Shown: positions 8,135 through 16,231, counted from the stretch's first letter. The stretch is DNA of 23,659 nt from Anaerolineales bacterium (GCA_017999235.1 JAGOBN010000007.1:1-23659), one strand, 5' to 3'. Numbers and translations are program-made. Notes: a model not told the origin generated them from the letters alone.

Positions 8135-10417
8135 ATGCGCAAGTTAATAGTTCACTTCGGTTTGATTGTGGTATGTGTCGCGCTGGCCGCTGGGCCTGCG
8201 CTTCCGGGCTATGCCCAGTCCTCAAACCCCACCCCGACCGTCGAGGTCGCCCCCACCCAGCCGGCGCCCACCCTCGTGCCCGCGCCCACCCTCGTGCCCG
8301 CGCCCGCCGCGGGCAGTGACGTGATCAGCCTGACCAGCCTGGGGGTGTCCGATCTAACCTTGCGGGGGCCGTCCAGCACCAGCCGCGCGCTGTTTAGTCT
8401 ACCGGCTGATTGGAAGCTGAACTCGGACGCGGAGCTGTGGTTGAGTTTCGCGACGTTTATCGGCCAGAGCGCGGCGGCCGGACCCGGGTGGGGCGGTGCT
8501 TTGCAGATTGCGTTCAATGGCGTCATCGTCGCCAGCCTGGCCCTTGATCAAACGGGCGACCGCTTGCTCACTATCCCGATCCCATTGGCGGCGCTGCAGG
8601 GTGAACTCGTCGATGGCCGGTATGAGTTGGCTTTTGCTTTGGACAGCGGTGTCGGGTGCGAAGTGGACCAGAATGTCACGGTGGTTGTGTCGGCGGGCTC
8701 GCGGCTGCGCCTGCCGCATACGCAGCAACCGCCGGCGACTGATTTGAGCCTGCTCCCCAGCCCCATCTATCAGGCCTCGTTCTTGCCGGACGTAGCTACG
8801 CTGGTGATCCCCGATCAGCCGTTGGCCGGTGAGCTCCAGGCCGCTCTAGATGTGGCCGCCGGCCTGGGCCGGCAATCCAGCAGCGAATTGACGCTGACGC
8901 TGACCACGGCGGCGCAGTTGACCGCCGTGACCCGCGCGCAGACCCACCTGATCTTGGTGGGGCGGCCGGCCGCCTTTAGCCTGCTGTCGGGGCTGGCATT
9001 GCCTGCGCCGGTCGCGGCAGGGCGCTATCAATCCGCGGGCGCCGCGGTGGACGATGGTTTTGTGCAGATGATCATCTCGCCGTGGAACGCCTCCAAAGTG
9101 TTATTGCTGGTCGGCGGCGGCAGCGAAACCGCCGTCATTAAGGCCGGCCAAGCGTTCAGCAGCGGCACGCTGGTGACGGGTTCCCAGCCCAATCTGTCGG
9201 TGGTGGCGGAAGTGCGCGCGGCCCCGCCGCCGGCGACGATCCCGGTTGATCAAACCCTGACCGATCTGGGCCTGGCGGTCCGCACCGCGCGGCGGCCGGG
9301 CGCGAATGTCCTCACGAGCCGGTTTTATTTGCCGGCCGGGCTGGTGCTGGATGGCACCGCCAATGTGGCGCTCGTGTTTAATCACTCGGCCCTCTTGGAT
9401 TACGAGCGGTCCGGCCTGGTGATCAGCATGAATGACGAGCCGATCGGGAGTGTGCGTCTGACGGCCGACACGGCCGCCAAGAGCAACGTAATGGAAGTGT
9501 CTATCCCGCCGGCTTCGGTCCACCCGGGCGTTAATCGCCTGGTGGTCACCGCCGATTTGATCCCGCTGTCGGGTTGCTATGACCCGCGCACGTTGAATTT
9601 GTGGTTCACACTGCGCCCGGAGACCACCTTACATCTGCCGACGACGCCGACGCCGGCTCGCACCGGTTCGGTCATCCAACTGCGGGCGTACCCGGCTCCG
9701 TTTACCCTGGAGCCCACGCTGAGCACTACGGCCTTTGTTTTGGCCCACGACGATCTGGCGGGCTGGCAGGCGGCGCTGAGTTTGGCTTTTGACCTGGGAG
9801 ACCGCTCCGATGGGGAGCGGGTGGATCTGGTGGCCGCGTACAGCGACGCCGTGCCGGAAGCAGTACGCGCTGAACGCGATCTGGTGCTGGTTGGCCGGCC
9901 CAGCGGGTTGGCGCTCCTGGGCGAGCTCGCCGCCCGCCTGCCGGCTCCCTTCCCCGCCGGCAGTGATCTGGCCGTGGAAGACCGCTTGCCGATCTCGTAT
10001 CGTCTGGCACCGGAGGTGAGCCGCGGGTATCTCGAACTGCTGACCAGTCCCTGGAATTCCGATCGGATCGTGCTGGCGGTTCTGGGTAATACGGCTGCTG
10101 GGCTCGCGTCGGCGGCGGCGGCGCTGCTGACCACGGAAACCCGGACCGCGCTGAACGGCGATCTCGCCGTCATTCAAGGTCTGCAAGTAGAAGCCGTGGA
10201 CACGCGGACTGTTGTTGGGCTGGCCCCGGCCGCGATCCTCACGGGAACCCTGACCACGCCATCCGGGACGGCCCTTGAGGCCGCACAATTCGATACGCCG
10301 ACGGCGCGGCCGGACTGGGTGCTGCCGGTGCTCGGAGTCTCGGTGGCGTTGACGATGGCTGTTTTGGGGCTGGTAGTCTTTCTGTGGGGGCGCGGCCGCC
10401 GGCCCAAAGCCGGTTGA
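8135..10417 (+). CDS. BcsB-like cellulose-synthase regulatory subunit family protein
   Basis: A 760-residue exported, membrane-anchored protein. It has a Sec signal peptide (residues 1-~28, ending PGYAQS), a Pro/Thr linker, then two similar halves. Each half has a beta-rich carbohydrate-binding-like region followed by a flavodoxin-like region: LILVGRP...SPWNASKVLLLVGG in the first half and LVLVGRP...SPWNSDRIVLAVLG in the second. The C-terminus has one membrane helix (~729-750) and a basic tail. This is the domain order of BcsB, the periplasmic partner of the BcsA synthase, which guides the emerging glucan and whose C-terminal helix packs on BcsA. The second beta-rich region holds the family's FNHSALLDYERSGLVISMN stretch. 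No BcsA-type gene lies in the window. Its position before a deacetylase suggests it handles an extracellular glycan during or after export; cellulose itself is not implied. Confidence 0.8.
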   Translation: MRKLIVHFGLIVVCVALAAGPALPGYAQSSNPTPTVEVAPTQPAPTLVPAPTLVPAPAAGSDVISLTSLGVSDLTLRGPSSTSRALFSLPADWKLNSDAELWLSFATFIGQSAAAGPGWGGALQIAFNGVIVASLALDQTGDRLLTIPIPLAALQGELVDGRYELAFALDSGVGCEVDQNVTVVVSAGSRLRLPHTQQPPATDLSLLPSPIYQASFLPDVATLVIPDQPLAGELQAALDVAAGLGRQSSSELTLTLTTAAQLTAVTRAQTHLILVGRPAAFSLLSGLALPAPVAAGRYQSAGAAVDDGFVQMIISPWNASKVLLLVGGGSETAVIKAGQAFSSGTLVTGSQPNLSVVAEVRAAPPPATIPVDQTLTDLGLAVRTARRPGANVLTSRFYLPAGLVLDGTANVALVFNHSALLDYERSGLVISMNDEPIGSVRLTADTAAKSNVMEVSIPPASVHPGVNRLVVTADLIPLSGCYDPRTLNLWFTLRPETTLHLPTTPTPARTGSVIQLRAYPAPFTLEPTLSTTAFVLAHDDLAGWQAALSLAFDLGDRSDGERVDLVAAYSDAVPEAVRAERDLVLVGRPSGLALLGELAARLPAPFPAGSDLAVEDRLPISYRLAPEVSRGYLELLTSPWNSDRIVLAVLGNTAAGLASAAAALLTTETRTALNGDLAVIQGLQVEAVDTRTVVGLAPAAILTGTLTTPSGTALEAAQFDTPTARPDWVLPVLGVSVALTMAVLGLVVFLWGRGRRPKAG
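8265..8300 (+). repeat. Two tandem 18-bp repeats in the BcsB-like linker
   Basis: An 18-bp unit occurs twice in tandem (8265-8282 and 8283-8300) with a partial third copy after it. It encodes the repeated APTLVP of the Pro-rich spacer (about residues 44-55) between the signal peptide and the first folded region. It is probably a slippage-prone, in-frame length-variable linker. Confidence 0.75.
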
Positions 10418-10431
10418 GGGTCCGCGCTGCG

Positions 10432-11460
10432 ATGCGTGCTGTCAACTGGCGGGCGGCCACTCTCAACACCGCCGAACACCTAGGACTATGGGCGCTGGCT
10501 CAGCGGCTGGGGGAGCCTGACCGCCAGCGTCTGTATGTGCTGACATATCATCGCGTGGCCGAGCCGAACCACCGGCCGGATCTCGATCCCGATGTCCTTA
10601 GCGCCACCCCGGCGGTGTTTGACGCGCACATGCGCTTCATCGCCAGCCACTATCAGCCCGTCTCGGCCGCAGAAGTGTTGGAAAGCCTGGCCGGGGGGCG
10701 GCCGCTGCCTCGCAACGCCGTGCTGGTGACGGTGGATGACGGCTATCGCGACTTTGGTGAGCATATCTTCCCCATTGCCCAGCGCTATGGTATTCAGCCG
10801 GTGCTCTTCCTGGCGACCGCTTACGCCGAGGGCGGCTCATTTTGGTGGGATCGGCTGTATCGCTCGGTCCAGCGCACCCGGTTAGCGGGGCTTCACTCTC
10901 CGGTGGGTTGGCTGCCGCTGAGCTCCCCGACCGACCGGGCGCTGGCCCTGCGCCGTCTGCGTGCTCATGTCAAGCGGGCGCCATTCACGGAAGCGCAAAC
11001 CGCGGTCGAGGCGGTGTGTGCGACCCTGGATCCGGAACCGCCGCCGCCGGAGCCCGCCACGTTGGATTGGGAGGCGCTGCGCACGCTGGTCCGCGCCGGC
11101 GCCACCATCGCCAACCACACGCATACCCACCCGGTACTCAGCCACATCCCCGTCGAGCAGGCGCGTGCGGAAGTGCGGTTGGCCCAAGCTTTGCTGCAGC
11201 GGGAGCTCAGCCAAGCCTGGCCGCTGTTTGCCTTTCCCAATGGACAGCGCGGCGCCTTTGACGAGGCCACCGTGGACGTGCTGCGCGCCGAGGGGTTCAC
11301 GCTGGCTTTTACCTCCGTGGAAGCCCGCGCCCATTTGCAGCGTGACGCGCGGTTGAGCCTGCCGCGGCTGAGCGCCAAGCCTTATCCTGGTCTCGGGGCG
11401 CTGCATCTGCGCTTGACGCCGTTCTATGATTGGCTTAAACGCCGAAAGAAAGCCCGATGA
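10432..11460 (+). CDS. NodB-type polysaccharide deacetylase (CE4)
   Basis: A 342-residue deacetylase. The start is placed at ATG 10432, 14 nt after the previous stop; the in-frame ATG at 10384 lies inside the BcsB-like gene. It has the CE4 motifs: LTYHRV early in the protein, the catalytic and metal-binding DDGY (D102-D103), a His pair in NHTHTH (H229 and H233) for the metal, and FPNG (P269) in the motif-3 region. An insertion containing FWWDRLYRSV separates motifs 1 and 2, as in many exopolysaccharide deacetylases. No signal peptide or clear membrane helix is visible, so it may act in the cytoplasm on lipid-linked or nucleotide-linked N-acetyl sugars, unless exported by another route. The stop overlaps the ATP-grasp gene by 4 nt. 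Confidence 0.88.
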   Translation: MRAVNWRAATLNTAEHLGLWALAQRLGEPDRQRLYVLTYHRVAEPNHRPDLDPDVLSATPAVFDAHMRFIASHYQPVSAAEVLESLAGGRPLPRNAVLVTVDDGYRDFGEHIFPIAQRYGIQPVLFLATAYAEGGSFWWDRLYRSVQRTRLAGLHSPVGWLPLSSPTDRALALRRLRAHVKRAPFTEAQTAVEAVCATLDPEPPPPEPATLDWEALRTLVRAGATIANHTHTHPVLSHIPVEQARAEVRLAQALLQRELSQAWPLFAFPNGQRGAFDEATVDVLRAEGFTLAFTSVEARAHLQRDARLSLPRLSAKPYPGLGALHLRLTPFYDWLKRRKKAR

Positions 11461-12665
11461 ACTCTGCTGCGCCGGATGCGATCGCGTTTGTGTTGGGGTT
11501 ATATGACACGGGACTGGCAGCGGTGCGCAGTTTGGGCCGCCGCGGAGTCCGGGTCATCGGCCTGGATTCAGACCCCCGCATGCCAGGTTTTAAGTCACGC
11601 TATGCGGAGACGCATTTGTGCCCGGATCCGGCCCGCGAGCCGGAGGCGGCCCTGCGCTTCCTTCTGGGGCTGGGCGAGCGGTTGACCACGCCCGGTCTCC
11701 TGTTCCCGTCCTCGGACGCGTTTGTGTTGTTTATTGCGCGCTGGCGGACGGAGTTACAGACGCGGTTTCGCTTTGCGCTGCCGGCCGACGACGTGCTGGA
11801 CGCGATGGTCAACAAGCGTCGGCAGTACGAGTTAGCCGAGCGCGTCCACCTGCCGTATGCGCCGACGTTTTACCCCGAGACGCCGGCTGACGTGCAGGCG
11901 ATCAAAGATCAACTCATCTACCCGGCCATCGTCAAGCCGTATTTTGGCCATCTCTGGCGCGCGCATTTTGGCCCGTCCAACAAGGGGTTCAAGGTGTCTA
12001 ACGCGGCGGAATTGGTGGCGTGCTTTGAGCAGGTCTTCCCGGCGGGGCAGCCGGCGCTGGTGCAGTCAGTTATTCTCGGCCCCAACACCAACCACTTCAA
12101 AGTCTGCGCCTACATGAGCCAAAGCGGCGAGCCGCTGGCCTTATTTACCTTGCGAAAAATCCGGCAGTATCCGGCGGAGTTCGGGGTCGGCACCCTGGTG
12201 GAAAGCTTGGCGTATCCTGAACTGGCGGAGTTGGGCCGGCGCTTCTTTCAGGAGATTGGCTATCGCGGTATCGGTTCCATTGAGTTCAAGCGGGATGAGC
12301 GCGACGGCCAGCTCAAGCTGATTGAACTCAACCCGCGACTGTGGCACCAGAACTCGCAGGCGGATGATTGCGGCCAGAATTTCCCCTGGATCCAATACCT
12401 GGATTTAACCGGACGTCCGCCGGCCCCACAATTGGCCTTTACACCAGGCGTCAAATGGTGGAATGCCCGGCATGATTTCCAGTCCTTCCTCGAGTATTCC
12501 CGGCGCGGGGAGCTCTCCTTGGCCGGCTGGGTCAGCTCCTGGCTGGGCGCCCGCTCGTTTGCCACGTTTGCGCTGGATGACCTGGGCCCGTTTTGGCGGG
12601 CTTACGACTATGGGGCCGGCATCCTCAAGCTGCCCAAATTCTTCCGCCGCCGGGCGGCGCGCTGA
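11457..12665 (+). CDS. ATP-grasp carboxylate-amine ligase-like protein
   Basis: A 402-residue ATP-grasp enzyme. It has an N-terminal pre-ATP-grasp Rossmann-like domain (FVLGLYDTGLAAVRSLGRRG), N119-K120 before the linker, the ATP-binding lysine K160 in IVKPYFGH, and the Mg-binding E290 and N292 in IELNPRLW near the end of the fold. Relatives join a carboxylate to an amine with ATP through an acyl-phosphate. Such genes recur in surface-polysaccharide loci, where some are thought to attach amino acids to sugars. Here the gene is translationally coupled to a deacetylase (ATGA at 11457). A deacetylated amino sugar would be a natural acceptor amine, but this is inference. It ends tail-to-tail with the next gene, 3 nt apart. 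The substrate is unknown. Confidence 0.82.
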   Translation: MNSAAPDAIAFVLGLYDTGLAAVRSLGRRGVRVIGLDSDPRMPGFKSRYAETHLCPDPAREPEAALRFLLGLGERLTTPGLLFPSSDAFVLFIARWRTELQTRFRFALPADDVLDAMVNKRRQYELAERVHLPYAPTFYPETPADVQAIKDQLIYPAIVKPYFGHLWRAHFGPSNKGFKVSNAAELVACFEQVFPAGQPALVQSVILGPNTNHFKVCAYMSQSGEPLALFTLRKIRQYPAEFGVGTLVESLAYPELAELGRRFFQEIGYRGIGSIEFKRDERDGQLKLIELNPRLWHQNSQADDCGQNFPWIQYLDLTGRPPAPQLAFTPGVKWWNARHDFQSFLEYSRRGELSLAGWVSSWLGARSFATFALDDLGPFWRAYDYGAGILKLPKFFRRRAAR

Positions 12666-12668
12666 TCG

Positions 12669-13865
12669 TCATGGCGCGGGCTCGATGAGCGTTTCATGGG
12701 TGACCGGGTTCACCATCACCCGTCCGTGCTGAAATTCGCGGCGCCACTCATCACCTTGCTGAAGACGGAGACCTAGCGGCGCTCCCAATTCGAGCTGGTA
12801 ATTGTCGTACAGCCAGGCCTCGGCATAACCAGAGTCGCCCAGCGAATAACGGAACGCGGCCCGGCCGCCGCTGATTAATAGATACGACGCGAACGCAAAC
12901 GTTTGGCGGGGGAGGTCGCCCGGATCGCCTTGGGCTACCAGAATAATGTATTTGCCCGACGCCTGAGTCTGCTCCATTTGCGTCATCTGCGCCTCCCACT
13001 GCGCCAGGGTCAGATAGTCGCCCGATTCCCAGCCAACGGCAAAGCGTTCCTCCATCGCCCCATCCAAATAACGCAGGTAACGGGGCCAAGCAGATGTGTC
13101 ATAATGGGCGGCGATATTCGCGAGCAGCGGCCGGCCAGTGGGCTGAAAGTAATCTAAGTAGACATAACTCAAAAAATCTTCTACCGCCGCTTGGTATAGC
13201 GCGTCGTTGGGATAACCGGCGGCCGACACCCCCCCCAGCCGCCGGGATAAGTTCGAGCGCACATTGTCCATGAACACCCCCTGCCAGCCCAGAGTTTCCT
13301 GTCCTTCCCGGGCGCGTTGTAGCCAAAACTCGCGCCAGCCTGGCTGGGCGGGATCCATCATGACGCGGTCGCCATTTAACCGGATGGGTTGACCGTTGAT
13401 GTCCCGCAAAAACCAGTCGGGATGCTCCCGCTCAATCCAACAGAAATCACCAGCCTTGTAAGCCGCCTGGTTGCGGCGCGGCTGGCGATCACAGCCGCCC
13501 GGGTCCTGGATCGACTCAAAGTTGAGATACTGCATGATTGGCGCGCGGACGCCCAACTGCCAAAGCTGGTCTCGCTGGGTTTCATCCGCCTGGGTGAGGA
13601 TGAATACGGAGAAATGCCGCGCCAACAGGGCCAAGTCGTCATCCAAGGGTGGTTTGTAGAACCAAGCCAATTGGACAAGGGGGCCAGCCATCGCCGGAGC
13701 CGGGGTCGAGGTTGGGTCCGGGGCCGCAATCGCCGGCGGGGTCGTTGCGGTAGGACCCGCCAACGGCCGAACCACTACGGGAGCCACATCGGTTGCCACA
13801 GGGGCCTGCGCCGTGCAGGCAAGCAGACTAATCAGGCAGGTAAGATGTACGATCGGCTTAATCAC
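12669..13865 (-). CDS. Lipoprotein, putative glycoside hydrolase (GHL15-like)
   Basis: A 398-residue secreted lipoprotein. The start is placed at GTG 13865, which has GGAG six nt upstream (13872-13875). It gives a short signal peptide whose lipobox LLAC puts the lipidated Cys at residue 17. The longer in-frame extension to 14138 would run across the divergent promoter region and encode unrelated low-complexity sequence. After an Ala/Pro/Thr linker (to ~55), the body has the pattern of hypothetical glycosyl hydrolase GHL15-type TIM barrels: LAWFYKPP, IMQYLNFES, HPDWFLRDINGQPI, MMDPAQPGWREFW and GVFMDNV (D200). These proteins are assumed to cleave glycans, but activity is unproven. Facing a polysaccharide operon, it could trim or degrade the same polymer. 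Confidence 0.75.
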   Translation of the reverse strand: MIKPIVHLTCLISLLACTAQAPVATDVAPVVVRPLAGPTATTPPAIAAPDPTSTPAPAMAGPLVQLAWFYKPPLDDDLALLARHFSVFILTQADETQRDQLWQLGVRAPIMQYLNFESIQDPGGCDRQPRRNQAAYKAGDFCWIEREHPDWFLRDINGQPIRLNGDRVMMDPAQPGWREFWLQRAREGQETLGWQGVFMDNVRSNLSRRLGGVSAAGYPNDALYQAAVEDFLSYVYLDYFQPTGRPLLANIAAHYDTSAWPRYLRYLDGAMEERFAVGWESGDYLTLAQWEAQMTQMEQTQASGKYIILVAQGDPGDLPRQTFAFASYLLISGGRAAFRYSLGDSGYAEAWLYDNYQLELGAPLGLRLQQGDEWRREFQHGRVMVNPVTHETLIEPAP

Positions 13866-13897
13866 ATAATACTCCAGTGCCAGGGTGGCGAGCTTTG

Positions 13898-13903
13898 AGT
13901 ATA
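13898..13903 (-). promoter_or_regulatory. Candidate -10 for the GHL15-like gene
   Basis: On the - strand this reads TATACT, about 33 nt before the GTG start at 13865, leaving a short leader of roughly 26 nt. No convincing -35 is present. Confidence 0.35.
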
Positions 13904-13927
13904 CTTCAGCCAATCGGCCGAATTTAT

Positions 13928-13940
13928 CCGATGATATCGG
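13928..13940. promoter_or_regulatory. Palindrome between divergent genes
   Basis: CCGAT-GAT-ATCGG is a perfect 5-bp inverted repeat. It sits between the -10 candidates of the two divergent genes, within the only 153-bp intergenic region they share. A regulator binding here could control both, but no known operator is recognised. Confidence 0.25.
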
Positions 13941-13945
13941 GTGGA

Positions 13946-13951
13946 TACAAT
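13946..13951 (+). promoter_or_regulatory. Candidate -10 for the FG-GAP protein gene
   Basis: TACAAT lies about 68 nt upstream of ATG 14019, directly beside the palindrome. The -35 region is not recognisable. Confidence 0.3.
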
Positions 13952-14018
13952 CGGCGGGTCGGGCCAAGGTGGCACCGATTGAGGTGTTGTCGTTAGCAGT
14001 TATGTGGGAGAAATGTGT

Positions 14019-15671
14019 ATGAACCCGTGGATACGCCGGAATTGGGCTGGTTTGGGCTGGGTGGGTATGGCGGTTTTTGGGCTGGGTTTGGCGCCAGCGG
14101 CCCCGGAGGCGCCGGCCGCCTCGCCACCCTCCATGCACAGCGGGTTTCCTCGTTATGAACCGGCCTCGACGCTAGATTGGGTGTCGCCGTCAGTGATCGA
14201 CCTGACGGGGGATGGCACCCGTGAAATCCTGATTGCAGATGGCGATAGCTGCGTTTATGGTTGGAACGCCAGCGGCCAACTCTTGGCTGGCTTCCCGTAC
14301 TCCACCCTCGGCCCGTGCAATAGCGGCCAGCCCCGGACGCGCAGTTCGCTAGCGATTGCCGACCTGGACCAAGATGGCGTGCTGGAGGTCGTTCTGGGGA
14401 CGCGCGGCGTCAGCAATACAGCCGGCCAGCGCGGCAAGGTATTCGTGCTCAATGCGCTGACGGGGGCCGCTAAATGGATCAAGGAGACGGAGTGGAGCGG
14501 GGCCGGTGTCGACATTAGCGAGGTGACCAGTGTGGCGCTGGCGAATGTGGCCGGGAACAGCCGGTTGGAGGTGCTGGCCGGCACCAGCAATAACAACGCC
14601 GCCGTCTCGCCAAACCTCTACGCCTGGGACGCGGCCGGCAACCCGGTCTCGGCCGCTTATCCCTTGGCCTTTCGGACCGCTGGCATCTACGGCCAAATAG
14701 GGGCGGCGGACCTCACTGGCGATGGCTGGGCCGAGTTAGTCACCGGGCGGGACGTGGTTCATATGTTCGCTTATAACGGCGACGGCTCGCCTTTGCCGAA
14801 TTGGCCGATCAGCACGTATTTCGACCCGGCGCGGGCCACTTGGGGGCAGGATCTCTATTTGGAATTCACCCAGAACACCCCCGCTATGGGTGATCTCAAC
14901 GGCGACAGCCTGCGGGAGGTGGTCATTGTAGGGGAACTCAATGATCCGGCGCGGCCGAGCGGTCAAAAAGTGATTGGCAGCGCGGTCTTGGTCTTAAAAC
15001 CCAACGGTGAGCGCCTGAACTGCTGGCAGGCGCCGCCCATCGGCGGTCCGCCGTTGTTTGGGGATTTTCTGCCGACAATGGGGCCGGCGCTGGCCGATCT
15101 GAATGGTGACGGCCGGCTTGATATCGTCACGACGATGTCGGATGGTTATGTGCGCGCCTATGGGGCCAACGGCCAACGGCTCTGGCAATACAACTTCGCC
15201 CAGGGCCAGCCGCTGTTCGCCAGCGAACCCGTGATCGGTGATATCTCCGGCGATGGGCGGGTGGACATCGTCTTCGGCACGTACGCTCCGGACAAAAGTC
15301 CGGCGGCGCGCGCGGCGGTGCGGCTCATTGCGCTGGACGCCCAAGGCCAAATGCTTTCCGGATTTCCGGTGCCGTTGCAGCCGGAAGCCAACGTCACGGC
15401 CGTGGGAATCCGCGCGGCGCCCACCTTGGCGGATGTGGATAACGATGGCCTGGTGGAAATCGTGGCGACGGACTGGAGCGGTGCCGTGTACCTGTGGGAT
15501 ACCACCGCTTCTTACGTCTCCACTCATCTGCCTTGGCCCACCGGCCGGCAGAACAATCGACGCACTGGGGAAGCGCCCGCAGGGTCACCGCCTGTGACCT
15601 CCGCCATCAACCCGCCTGGCCCACAGCGCTTGTTCTTGCCGCTGATTAGTACGGTGGGCGGCTGTAATTAA
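14019..15671 (+). CDS. Secreted FG-GAP/VCBS repeat beta-propeller protein
   Basis: A 550-residue exported protein. ATG 14019 is preferred over GTG 14004 and ATG 14013 because GGGAG at 14006-14010 is 8 nt upstream of it, and it gives a normal signal peptide (MNPWIRRNW, then a hydrophobic stretch and an Ala-rich cleavage region). Seven Ca-binding-type repeats of the form D-x-(D/T/N/S)-x-D-G followed by EIV-like strands begin near residues 61, 115, 231, 292, 360, 408 and 472, as in integrin-alpha-like FG-GAP propellers. The C-terminus has a Pro-rich linker and then LFLPLIS, close to the end. Such short hydrophobic tails are common in secreted Chloroflexota proteins and may be a surface-sorting signal (inference). 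Function is probably adhesion or binding to surface glycan or neighbouring cells; no enzymatic motif is seen. Confidence 0.8.
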   Translation: MNPWIRRNWAGLGWVGMAVFGLGLAPAAPEAPAASPPSMHSGFPRYEPASTLDWVSPSVIDLTGDGTREILIADGDSCVYGWNASGQLLAGFPYSTLGPCNSGQPRTRSSLAIADLDQDGVLEVVLGTRGVSNTAGQRGKVFVLNALTGAAKWIKETEWSGAGVDISEVTSVALANVAGNSRLEVLAGTSNNNAAVSPNLYAWDAAGNPVSAAYPLAFRTAGIYGQIGAADLTGDGWAELVTGRDVVHMFAYNGDGSPLPNWPISTYFDPARATWGQDLYLEFTQNTPAMGDLNGDSLREVVIVGELNDPARPSGQKVIGSAVLVLKPNGERLNCWQAPPIGGPPLFGDFLPTMGPALADLNGDGRLDIVTTMSDGYVRAYGANGQRLWQYNFAQGQPLFASEPVIGDISGDGRVDIVFGTYAPDKSPAARAAVRLIALDAQGQMLSGFPVPLQPEANVTAVGIRAAPTLADVDNDGLVEIVATDWSGAVYLWDTTASYVSTHLPWPTGRQNNRRTGEAPAGSPPVTSAINPPGPQRLFLPLISTVGGCN

Positions 15672-16040
15672 TTCCTGGCCGCAGCACACCGCACTAATCA
15701 ATCGCCTAGCCCGGCAAGATGTAACCGCCGCCCCAGCCACTTACGCGGGAGTGCGGATACGGCTGCACGCTAAACGGCTGACCCCGATTCGTTGGCTGTC
15801 GTCTTGGCGGTCACGGCCGGGCGATTGCACATAACCAAATTTATTAGGCCTGGGCGGCTATTCGCCTCATGCCCTGTCCGCCTGAACTAGATGGGGGCGC
15901 GTTAACCTTGGTTAGCGTCAAGCGGGCATGCCTTTCCATCATCATCAGGCGGACGGGGTACGAGCAGGTGGCGGCGCGGATAGCTTGTGAGCGCCGCGAC
16001 GGGCTCTGTGGGCCGAAAATCTTCGAATATGCGATTGCCC
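15672..16040. other. Gene-free stretch upstream of the group II intron
   Basis: This is the 369-bp region between the FG-GAP gene and the intron. I see no RNA gene, no convincing terminator and no ORF with a recognisable product. A small open frame (ATG 15869 to the intron edge, 57 codons) is Cys-rich and matches no family I know. It stays open into the downstream flank if the intron is removed (see findings). The last 8 bases are the intron's target (IBS1). The rest may be remnant sequence or regulatory DNA. Confidence 0.6.
16033..16040 (+). other. IBS1 target site of the group II intron
   Basis: GATTGCCC directly precedes the intron's first base. It is the exact reverse complement of GGGCAATC at 16224-16231 (EBS1) in the intron's domain I: a 7-bp core plus one extra pair. 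Such exon-intron pairing defines the 5' splice site and the insertion site. Confidence 0.8.
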
Positions 16041-16223
16041 GTGCGCCGGACAAACCGGCAAGGAGTAGTGAATGCGAGTTTCACACAGCCAAGGTCTAGC
16101 GAACCAGGCTGGCCCCAAGTCATGCGTACGGCAGAGCAATCTGACGGGCGAAGCGTTGACCGGGGAAAGGACAGGTCGGGTATTGAGCCGCGAAATGCAT
16201 AAACTTCGGAGCGCCGACGGAGT

Positions 16224-16231
16224 GGGCAATC
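16224..16231 (+). other. EBS1 of the group II intron
   Basis: GGGCAATC in domain I is complementary to the eight bases before the 5' splice site. It sits in a loop-like context about 185 nt into the intron. The EBS2 candidate GCATA (16197-16201) lies 22 nt upstream. Confidence 0.7.

Noticed and set aside
13866..14138. Upstream extension of the GHL15-like lipoprotein
   Set aside because: It would cross the divergent promoter region and place a signal peptide and lipobox far inside the protein.
15672..16040. Promoter, tRNA or small RNA in the gene-free stretch
   Set aside because: No cloverleaf, no strong hairpin with T-run and no convincing -10/-35 pair could be found by eye.
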